7,153 nucleotides of DNA from Streptosporangiaceae bacterium (GTDB lineage Bacteria > Actinomycetota > Actinomycetes > Streptosporangiales > Streptosporangiaceae), in the NCBI GenBank assembly GCA_030045175.1, contig JASIBM010000676.1, positions 1 through 7,153 on the forward strand. The letters are read 5' to 3'. A program made the position numbers and the translations under genes. Numbering within the stretch: the stretch's first letter is position 1; every line of letters starts with the position of its first letter. This document shows positions 1 to 6,700 of the stretch, in pieces. The notes below the pieces were generated by a model. It had not been told where the DNA came from. It ran no database searches and saw nothing but the letters and a program-made list of their open reading frames with translations.

Positions 1-812
1 CGCGGCGACGCGAGCACCGCGTCCAGGGGCGCGGTGACCCCGGTCAGCACGAGGAGGCTGTCGGCGCCGGCGCGCGCCGCCCCCTCGATGTCGGTGTCGA
101 GCCGGTCACCGACGACGAGGGGCCGTCGCGCGCCGGTCCTCGCCATCGCCTCGGCGTGCAGCGGCGGCTCCGGCTTGCCCGCGACCACCGGCGAGACCCC
201 GGTCGCCGTGATGAGCACTTGCACCAGCGAGCCGTTGCCTGGCGCCAGGCCGCGCGGGGTGGGCAGCGTCGGGTCGGCGTTCGTCGCGACGAACAGCGCG
301 CCGTCCCTGATCGCGATGGCCGCCTCGGCGAGCAGCCCGTAGCTGAGGTCGGGCGAGTACCCCTGGACGACCGCGACAGGACGCTGCGCCGCCGTCGACA
401 CCGGCCGCAGGCCGCGGGCGTGCAGCGCCAGCCTCAGCCCGGTCGACCCGACCACGAGCACGGGCGAGCCTGGCGGCACCCGCGCCGCGATCAGGCTGGC
501 GGCAGCCTGCGCCGAGGTGACGACGTCGGCGGAGGTCGCGGGGACGCCAAGCCCGGATAGCTGCGCCGCGATCGTCGACGGCGACCTGGACGCGTTGTTG
601 GTGACGAACGCGAGCCGCAGGCCCGCCTCCCGCGCCGCCGCCAGCGCGGGCACCGCTCCCGCGATGGCGTCCTGGCCGTTGTACACGACGCCATCCAGGT
701 CGAGAAGCGCCGCGTCGTGCCTGGCCACCAGGGGCACCTGGGCCGGCTCAAGCCGGGCCGGGGCCGCCGGCCCCGGCCCGGCCAACGCGCCGAATTTGTT
801 GGAATAGGTCAT
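1..812 (-). CDS. HAD-IIA (NagD-like) phosphatase, probable glycerol-3-phosphate phosphatase, C-terminus cut by window edge
   Basis: The reading frame begins at an ATG at 812-810 and stays open to the left edge, giving 270 visible residues; the family is usually about 260-340 long, so little is missing. HAD motif I is LLDLDGVVYNG, with nucleophile Asp38 and acid/base Asp40. Motif II is FVTNNAS (Thr71). The motif III lysine is Lys213 in AGKPEPP. Motif IV is VVGDRLDTDI (Asp236, Asp241). The segment between motifs II and III is the HAD-IIA (C2) cap. A Pro/Ala/Gly-rich stretch of about 30 residues precedes motif I. Family knowledge: these are soluble Mg2+-dependent phosphatases, and the M. tuberculosis protein in the same TPR-HAD context, Rv1692, is reported as a glycerol-3-phosphate phosphatase in glycerophospholipid recycling. 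That substrate is inferred here from context. The start overlaps the TPR gene stop (ATGA) and I see no convincing Shine-Dalgarno of its own, so translational coupling is likely. Confidence 0.93.
   Translation of the reverse strand, partial: MTYSNKFGALAGPGPAAPARLEPAQVPLVARHDAALLDLDGVVYNGQDAIAGAVPALAAAREAGLRLAFVTNNASRSPSTIAAQLSGLGVPATSADVVTSAQAAASLIAARVPPGSPVLVVGSTGLRLALHARGLRPVSTAAQRPVAVVQGYSPDLSYGLLAEAAIAIRDGALFVATNADPTLPTPRGLAPGNGSLVQVLITATGVSPVVAGKPEPPLHAEAMARTGARRPLVVGDRLDTDIEGAARAGADSLLVLTGVTAPLDAVLASP
752..782. repeat. Perfect 14-bp inverted repeat in the 5' coding region of the HAD gene
   Basis: Arms at 752-765 and 769-782 are exact reverse complements, separated by three bases (766-768). 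Both arms consist only of G and C. In the minus-strand mRNA the hairpin would begin about 30 nt after the first base of the HAD start codon, inside the codons for the Pro/Ala/Gly-rich N-terminal segment. It could slow ribosomes or polymerase, or be a chance product of very high GC. No T-tract follows it, so it is not a classical terminator. Confidence 0.6.
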
Positions 813-1270
813 GTATTGTCGCCCGTGCCCAGGTTCCTGGCTCGCAAGGTAGCGCGCACGCTGCGCAGCGCCTCGGTGTAGTGCCGCAAGTCCGGGCGCA
901 TCGCGGCGGCCAGCGCCAGGTGCTCGGCCGCCGCGCTGTGGTCCCCGGTGCGAGCCAGCGCGAGGCCGAGCCCGAACTGCGCGTAGTCATCGCTCGGGCT
1001 CGCGTCCACTATCCGCTGGAAGCTGCCCGCGGCGGCCGCGTACTGCCTGGTGTCGAACTGCGCTCTGGCCAGGGCCTCGAGGATGCTCCGCGACTGCGGC
1101 TCGGCGGCGCAGGCGCGCTCGAGCAACTGGGCAGCGGCCGCCGCGCTGCCCCGGCCGAGCAGGTCGAGGCCCCGGTGATAGAGCGTGTAGGTGTCGTCTG
1201 GCTGAGCGTCAGCGTGGCCAAGCTCTTCGCCGGAACGGGAATCCTCGCCGCCCGGAGGTACTTCTGACAT
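809..1270 (-). CDS. Small tetratricopeptide-repeat (TPR) protein, Rv1691-like
   Basis: This is a 153-residue soluble protein without a signal peptide or membrane segment. After an acidic, probably disordered N-terminus (residues 1-26) come three TPR-like helix pairs at about 27-60, 61-94 and 95-128. They show the usual small residues and closing prolines (AAEP, DASP, AMRP) and motifs such as LGLALARTGDHSAAAEHL. TPRs are protein-binding scaffolds; the partner is unknown. The ATG at 1270 is supported by GGAAGG at 1286-1281, 10 nt upstream. The TGA stop (811-809) overlaps the HAD phosphatase ATG by 4 nt, so the two are co-translated. This gene order matches Rv1691-Rv1692 in mycobacteria, which suggests a conserved unit and possibly a partnership between the products. 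That partnership is inference. Confidence 0.88.
   Translation of the reverse strand: MSEVPPGGEDSRSGEELGHADAQPDDTYTLYHRGLDLLGRGSAAAAAQLLERACAAEPQSRSILEALARAQFDTRQYAAAAGSFQRIVDASPSDDYAQFGLGLALARTGDHSAAAEHLALAAAMRPDLRHYTEALRSVRATLRARNLGTGDNT
1254..1259 (+). promoter_or_regulatory. Shine-Dalgarno site of the DUF1015 gene
   Basis: GGAGGT lies 13 nt before the GTG at 1273, somewhat long spacing but a full anti-SD match. It sits inside the first codons of the divergent TPR gene. An ATG at 1271 is also downstream of it (11 nt), but that frame closes after 33 codons, so GTG 1273 is preferred. Confidence 0.6.
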
Positions 1271-1272
1271 AT

Positions 1273-2742
1273 GTGCAGATCCTTCCGTGCTACCCAGCCG
1301 GCGGCGGCCAGTTCCAGGCGGGCCTGGAGCTGGCGCCGTTTCGCGGCGTTCGTTACGCGCCTGATCGAGTGAGCGGCCTCGCCGAGGTCACATCTCCACC
1401 GTACGACGTCATCGTCCGCGATAAAGAGGACCAGTTGATGGCGTCGGATCCGCATAACGTGGTCCGCCTGATCCTGCCGCCGCCACATCCAGGCCGGCCG
1501 GGCCAGGAATACCAGGACGCCGCGGTCAGCCTGCGGCAGTGGCTGGCCGAGCAGATCCTGGTGACCGACCCGCAGCCCGCCTTGTACGTGTACGAGCAGG
1601 CGCCCGACGCCGCCGACGACGCCGGCGAGGCCGGCTGGGCCGACGACGGCGGCGCGGGCCGTCCCGCGTTCCAGCGCGGCCTGATCGGGGCGCTCAGGCT
1701 GGTCGCGCCGCAGGCAGGCATCGTGCTGCCGCACGAGGACACCTCGCCAGGGCCAGTCGCAGGGCGGCTCGCGCTGATGGCCGCCACCCAGGCCAACCTC
1801 GAGCCGATCTTCTTGCTGTACGACGGCCGCGGCGCGGGGGGTTCCGGGGGGTCGCTCCCCCAGGCCAGCACTGCCACGGGCCTCATAGCGGGGGGCTCCG
1901 GGGGGTCGTCCCTCCGGGCCAGCACCGGGGCGACCGCCAGGATCATCGCGCAGGCCGCGGCGACCGAGCCGCTGCTCCAGGCGCGAACCGGGGATGGGAC
2001 CAGGCACCGGCTGTGGGCCATCACAGACCACGGCAAGCTGGCCGCGATCGCGGCGGACCTGGCGCCGCGCCAGGCGCTGATCGCGGACGGCCACCACCGC
2101 TACGCCGCGTACCTGGGGCTGCAAGAGCGCAGGCACCTGGCCGGCGACGGGCCTGGGCCGTGGGACTACGGGCTGGCGCTGCTCGTCGACTCGGCCAGCT
2201 ATCCGCCCCAGATCGGCTCGATTCACCGGGTAGTCCCCGAGCTCGGCGCCGGCAAGGCGGCCGAGCTCGCCGCCGTCGCGTTCTCGGTCCGGCGGCTGGC
2301 GGGCGGCGACCCGGCCGACGTGGCGACGGCCACGCGCCTTCTCGCCGAGGCGAGCCAGGCCGGGCCGGCCTACGTCCTGGCCGACGGCGAGGTCGCCTAC
2401 CTGCTCACCGACCCCGACCCGGTGCAGGTGCGGGCGGCGATGCCGGAGGGGGCATCGGCGGCCTGGGCCGAGCTGCCAGCCGCGATCATGCAGCAACTGC
2501 TGATCATGACCCTGTGGGGCCTCGCCGACGATGACGCCACGGTGCGGGTGGTGCACCACGACGCGCAAGCGGCCGTGCGGGCCGCCCAGGCGACCGGCGG
2601 AACAGCGGTGCTGTGCGATCCCATGTCGCCGGCCCAGGTGTACGCTGTCGCCGCGCGTGGCGAGAAGGTGCCGCGCAAGTCCACGTCCTTCGCGCCCAAG
2701 CCGCGGACCGGCCTGGTGCTACGGACGTTCGCTCAGAGCTGA
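1273..2742 (+). CDS. DUF1015 (COG4198) family protein with a repeat-derived insertion
   Basis: The 489-residue product is recognisable as DUF1015 from LAPFRGVRYAPD near the N-terminus, TSPPYDVI, the strongly conserved IADGHHRYAAY block (Gly273, His274, His275, Arg276, Tyr277) and the closing KSTSFAPKPRTGLVLR. The His-His-Arg block may be part of a catalytic or ligand site, but I know of no established function for the family. It is longer than the roughly 400-430 residues I expect. Part of the excess is a Gly/Ser/Thr insertion at residues 188-223, two 18-residue repeats between the conserved YDGRG and the TARIIAQAAA helix. The start is GTG 1273, placed by GGAGGT at 1254-1259; the first 17 or so residues before LAPFRG are less certain. 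The gene diverges from the TPR gene with a two-base gap. The MBL hydrolase follows after 24 bp, so the two probably share a transcript. No signal peptide or membrane segment is visible. Confidence 0.9.
   Translation: MQILPCYPAGGGQFQAGLELAPFRGVRYAPDRVSGLAEVTSPPYDVIVRDKEDQLMASDPHNVVRLILPPPHPGRPGQEYQDAAVSLRQWLAEQILVTDPQPALYVYEQAPDAADDAGEAGWADDGGAGRPAFQRGLIGALRLVAPQAGIVLPHEDTSPGPVAGRLALMAATQANLEPIFLLYDGRGAGGSGGSLPQASTATGLIAGGSGGSSLRASTGATARIIAQAAATEPLLQARTGDGTRHRLWAITDHGKLAAIAADLAPRQALIADGHHRYAAYLGLQERRHLAGDGPGPWDYGLALLVDSASYPPQIGSIHRVVPELGAGKAAELAAVAFSVRRLAGGDPADVATATRLLAEASQAGPAYVLADGEVAYLLTDPDPVQVRAAMPEGASAAWAELPAAIMQQLLIMTLWGLADDDATVRVVHHDAQAAVRAAQATGGTAVLCDPMSPAQVYAVAARGEKVPRKSTSFAPKPRTGLVLRTFAQS
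1281..1286 (-). promoter_or_regulatory. Shine-Dalgarno site of the TPR gene
   Basis: Read on the minus strand this is GGAAGG followed by AT, ending 10 nt before the ATG at 1270. It settles the TPR start and lies inside the coding region of the divergent DUF1015 gene. Confidence 0.65.
1834..1941 (+). repeat. Two tandem 54-bp units with hairpins, in frame inside the DUF1015 gene
   Basis: Unit 1 is 1834-1887 and unit 2 is 1888-1941. The first 38 bases of each match at about 33 positions; the rest diverges. Each begins GCGGGGGG, then TCCGGGGGGTCG, then a C-rich arm. Unit 2 folds into an 8-bp hairpin (1898-1905 with 1910-1917, one G-T pair, 4-base loop). Unit 1 forms a similar interrupted hairpin (1844-1851 with 1857-1864). 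The protein repeat is AGGSGGSLPQASTATGLI then AGGSGGSSLRASTGATAR. A rare ATA codon occurs at 1885-1887. This looks like a dispersed hairpin element expanded inside a gene; the dispersed nature is inference. Confidence 0.75.
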
Positions 2743-2751
2743 AGGGCGAGC

Positions 2752-2757
2752 GGGGAG
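2752..2757 (+). promoter_or_regulatory. Shine-Dalgarno site of the MBL hydrolase gene
   Basis: GGGGAG ends 9 nt before the ATG at 2767, in the 24-bp gap after the DUF1015 stop. It supports that start and independent initiation within a shared transcript. Confidence 0.65.
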
Positions 2758-2766
2758 AATATCAAC

Positions 2767-3732
2767 ATGGACGACAAGACGGTTACCTCGCCCGGATCTG
2801 ACGTGATCACGGCGCTCGGCCACGACGTTTACCAGATCGACACGCAGATGGCCGGCTATCAGCAGATCACGGCCGGCTACCTGATCAAGTCGGACCGGCC
2901 ATGCCTGGTGGAGACGGGGACCGCGCCGTCGGCTCCGATCGTCGCGGCCGCGCTGGCCGCGCTCGGCATCGGCCCGGCCGACCTCGCGACGGTCGTGGTG
3001 ACGCACATCCACCTCGATCACGCCGGCGGCGTCGGCGACATCGCGGAGATGTTCCCCCACGCCCAGGTCGTGGTGCACGAGCTAGGCGCCAAGCACCTGG
3101 TCGACCCGTCCAGGCTGATGGCGAGCGCCGCGATGGTGTACGGGGACGCGCTTGACGATCTCTTCGGCGTGCTCGCGCCGACCCCCGCCGAGCGCATCCG
3201 CGCGGTCGAGAGCTTCGGTGAGATCGATCTCGGCGCCGGCCGGAAGCTGCACAGCCACTACTCACCTGGGCACGCCAAGCATCACGTCGGGCTGATCGAC
3301 TCGGTCAGCGGCGACCTGTACGTCGGCGACGCGGCCGGCATCTACCTTCCGGAGACCGGCGACATGCGGCCGGCCACGCCGCCGCCCGACTTCGACCTGG
3401 ACACCGCGCTCGCGTCATTGCGCACCTTCGCGGCACTGCGGCCGGCCAGGCTGCTGTTCAGCCACTATGGCCCGGTCACCGATGTCGAGCGGACCCTGGA
3501 GCGCTCGGCCGAGGAGATCCGCGTGTGGGTCGAGGCGACCAGGGCCGCGCGGCGGTCCGGGCTTGACCTCGATCACGCGGTCGCCATGGTCGCCGAGCGC
3601 ACCCGGGACCGATACGCCTACCTGGCCGAAGGCGCCGATCAGGACCTGGCAGCCAGGTACGAATGGGTCGCAGGCGCGCCAGCGAACGTGGCGGGGATCC
3701 TGCACTGGCTGGACAAGTCGGCGGGCGCCTGA
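2767..3732 (+). CDS. MBL-fold metallohydrolase (glyoxalase II / GloB-like)
   Basis: The 321-residue cytoplasmic protein carries the complete metal-ligand set of the metallo-beta-lactamase fold. The signature is THIHLDHAGG (His80, His82, Asp84, His85). The further ligands are His169 in SPGHAKHH, the bridging Asp188 in YVGDAAG and His233 in FSHYGP. It is therefore expected to bind two Zn or Fe ions and hydrolyse an ester, thioester or amide. The MBL core occupies about residues 15-240. A mostly helical C-terminal region (about 240-321) probably shapes the substrate pocket, as in glyoxalase-II-like members, but the substrate cannot be read from the sequence. The ATG at 2767 has GGGGAG 9 nt upstream. 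It follows the DUF1015 gene by 24 bp on the same strand, a probable two-gene operon, and ends 13 bp before the converging hydantoinase stop. No frameshift or missing ligand is seen. Confidence 0.93.
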   Translation: MDDKTVTSPGSDVITALGHDVYQIDTQMAGYQQITAGYLIKSDRPCLVETGTAPSAPIVAAALAALGIGPADLATVVVTHIHLDHAGGVGDIAEMFPHAQVVVHELGAKHLVDPSRLMASAAMVYGDALDDLFGVLAPTPAERIRAVESFGEIDLGAGRKLHSHYSPGHAKHHVGLIDSVSGDLYVGDAAGIYLPETGDMRPATPPPDFDLDTALASLRTFAALRPARLLFSHYGPVTDVERTLERSAEEIRVWVEATRAARRSGLDLDHAVAMVAERTRDRYAYLAEGADQDLAARYEWVAGAPANVAGILHWLDKSAGA

Positions 3733-3739
3733 CGGCCGC

Positions 3740-3756
3740 GGCGCCCTAAGGGCGCC
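3740..3756. terminator. Candidate bidirectional terminator hairpin between convergent genes
   Basis: GGCGCCC (3740-3746) and GGGCGCC (3750-3756) form a perfect 7-bp stem with a TAA loop, in the gap after the MBL gene stop. The hydantoinase TAG stop (3748-3746) lies in the loop and stem. No T-tract follows on either strand, so it would be an I-shaped terminator of the kind proposed in actinobacteria, or a chance palindrome. Confidence 0.45.
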
Positions 3757-6700
3757 CGGAGGCGAGCGGGACTAACACCGCACCGTACCCGCCGCCGCCC
3801 GGGGTCTCCATCACGAGCACGTCGCCGACGCCGACCTGCACCGAGTCGCAGCCGGCCATCGGGGTGACCGAGCCGTCCGCTCGCCGCACCCAGTGCCGGC
3901 CGAGCGCGCCGGGCGACCCGCCAGCGACGCCGTACGGCGGGATCCGCCGGTGGCTGGCCAGCGTGGTCACCGTCATCGGCTCGCCGAAGCGGATCTCCCT
4001 GCGGCCGCCGTCACCGCCACGCCAGCGTCCGGCGCCGCCGCTGCCCCGCCGGATCTCGTAGCGCTCAAGCCAGACCGGGTAGCGCCACTCAAGCACCTCA
4101 GGATCGGTCAGCCGCGAGTTCGTCATGTGGGTCTGCACCACGTCGGTCCCGTCGAAGCCAGGCCCGGCTCCCGAGCCGCTCGCGACGGTCTCGTAGTACT
4201 GGTGCCGGTCGTTGCCGATCGTGACGTTGTTCATCGTGCCGGAGCCCTCGGCGATCACGCCAAGCGCCCTCAGCAGCGCGCCGGTGATCGCCTGCGAGGT
4301 CTCGACGTTCCCGGCGGCCACGGCGGCGGGGTAAGCCGGCGCGAGCAGGCACCCGGCCGGGATGATCACCTCGACGGGCTTGAGGCAGCCCGAGTTGAGC
4401 GGAATGTCGTCGGCCACCAGCGACCGCAGCACGTAGAGCACGGCCGCCATCGCCACCGATGAGGGCGCGTTGAAGTTGCCGCTCAGCTGCGGTGAGGTCC
4501 CCGAGAAGTCGATCCGGGCGGTGCGCGCCGCCCGGTTCACCCGGACCGCGACGCTGATCACGGCGCCGCTGTCGAGCTCGTAACGGCAGTCGCCGTCCCG
4601 CAGCGAGCTGAGCACCCGTCGCACGGCCTGCTCGGCGTTGTCTTGCACGTGGCGCATGTAGGCGCGCACCACGCCCAGCCCGAAGTGCTCGCACATGGCG
4701 CGCAGCTCCTGGACGCCGCGCTCGTTCGCGGCGATCTGCGCGCGCAGGTCGGCGAGGTTCACCTCCGGGTTGCGCGAGGGGTACGGCGCGTCCCGCAGCA
4801 AATCCAGTGTCTGCGCCTGCCGCAGCGCCCCGTCGCGGACGAGCAGCCAGTTGTCGATCAGCACCCCCTCTTCCTCGACCCGGGTGCTGAACGCGGGCAT
4901 CGAGCCCGGCGTGATCCCGCCGATCTCCGCGTGGTGCCCGCGAGCGGCCACGAAGAACAAGATCTCGTCCCCGGCCTCGCCGAAGACGGGCGTCACTACC
5001 GTGACGTCGGGCAGGTGGGTGCCGCCGTGGTACGGGTCGTTGAGCACGTAGACGTCGCCCGGTCGCATCAGCCCGGCGTTGCGCGCCGCGATGATCTTGA
5101 TGCTCTCCCCCATGGACCCCAGGTGCACAGGAATGTGCGGCGCGTTCGCGATCAGCCCGCCCTCGGCGTCGAAGATCGCGCACGAGAAGTCGAGCCGCTC
5201 CTTGATGTTCACCGAGTGCGCCGTGGCGCGCAGCCGCACGCCCATCTGCTCGGCGACGGACATGAAGAGGTTGTTGAAGATCTCCAGCTTCACCGGGTCG
5301 GGCTCGGTCCCCGCCGCTCGCGGACCTGGCGGCGCCTGCTGCTCCAGCCCCGCCTGCTGCTCTGGCCCCGCCTGCTGCTCTGGCTGCCCTGGCTGCTCCG
5401 GCCGCGCCGCCACCCGCTGGAGCAGCAGGTCGCCCTGCCCGGTGACCTCGGCGCGCCAGCCGGGCTCGACCACCGTGGTAGCCCAGTCCTCGGCGATCAG
5501 CGCGGGCCCGTCGCCGCGCCACCCGGGCGCCAGCTCACCCCGCCGCAGCAGCGGCACGTCGCGCGGGGTGCCCGCGACGTGCATGCGCACCGCCACGCCA
5601 GCCTGGCCGGCTTGGCTCGCCGCTGGCCCGCTGGCCGACTCGGTGACTGGCCCAGCGGCTAGCCCGGCGCCACCCCCGGCATCGGGCCGGAACCCGGCCG
5701 GCGCCGAGCCCGCCGCAAGCTCGACCGAGATCGCCTCCACCACGATGGCCTTGCCCGGCATGAGGAACGAGAAGTGCTGCCGGTACGCGCCCTCGAAGTC
5801 AGCGATCATCTGCTGCACCCGGCCAAGGGGCACCGGCAGCGCCGAGTCGGTGCCCTCGTACTTCAGGTGCGCCCGGCAGGCCGTCCTGGCCGCGCCTGGC
5901 GCGACGCCCTCCCTGGCCAGCTCGGCCCGAGCGTCGGCCTCGAGCTCCGCCTCGAGCCGGCCGAGCTCGGGCAGCAGCGACTCGGCGAGCACGGCCTCCA
6001 CGGTCCGCTCCCGCATCGCGGTCACGTCGGCCAGGCCGATCCCGTAGGCGGACAGCACCCCAGCCAGCGGGTGGATCAGCACGCGGGTCATGCCGAGCGC
6101 GTCGGCGACCGCGCAGGCGTGCTGGCCACCCGCCCCGCCGAACGTCACGAGCACGTACTCGGTGACGTCGTAACCGCGCTGGATGGAGATCTTCTTGATC
6201 GCGTTCGCCATGTTGGCGACCGCGATCTGCAGGAAGCCGGCCGCGACTTCCTCGGGACGCGGGCGCTGACCGGTGGCGTCGCCGATCCTGGCCGCCAGCG
6301 CGGTGAACCTGGCCCGCACCAGGTCGGGGTCGGCAGGCTGGTCCCCGTCCGGGCCGAACACGCGCGGGAAGTGCGCTGGCTGGATCCGGCCCAGCATGAC
6401 GTTGGCGTCGGTGACGGTGAGCGGCCCACCGCGCCGGTAGCAGGCCGGGCCGGGGTCCGCCCCGGCCGAGTCCGGGCCGACCCGGTACCTGCTGCCGTCG
6501 AAGTGCAGCACCGACCCGCCGCCGGCGGCGACCGTGTGGATGCTCAGCATCGGCGCCCGCATCCGCACGCCGGCCACCTGGGTCTCGTATTGCCGCTCGA
6601 ACTCGCCGGCGAAGTGAGACACGTCCGTGGACGTGCCGCCCATGTCGAACCCGATCACCTTCGCGAAGCCGGCCGCCTGCGCCACCCTGGCCATGCCCAC

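Noticed and set aside
1009..2568. Long open frame (519 codons) on the minus strand opposite the DUF1015 gene and overlapping the TPR gene
   Set aside because: Its translation is rich in Arg, Pro and Gly with no domain I recognise, as expected of an antisense frame in very GC-rich DNA. The plus-strand frame has clear DUF1015 motifs.
5333..5386. Direct repeats as a possible CRISPR-like array
   Set aside because: The unit is only 18 bp with no unique spacers and is in frame with the linker of a protein gene.
4098..5522. Minus-strand open frame of 474 codons inside the hydantoinase gene
   Set aside because: It is a shifted frame of the same gene, with Arg/Ala-dominated low-complexity translation. 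The HyuB motifs are in the other frame without interruption.
4643..6047. Plus-strand open frames opposite the hydantoinase gene (339 and 322 codons)
   Set aside because: They show no family motifs, no convincing ribosome binding site and an amino-acid composition typical of antisense GC-rich frames.
6448..6467. Second GC-rich hairpin (8-bp stem, 4-base loop) inside the HyuA coding region
   Set aside because: The bases encode conserved family residues (GADPGPACY), so protein constraint plus GC content explain it.
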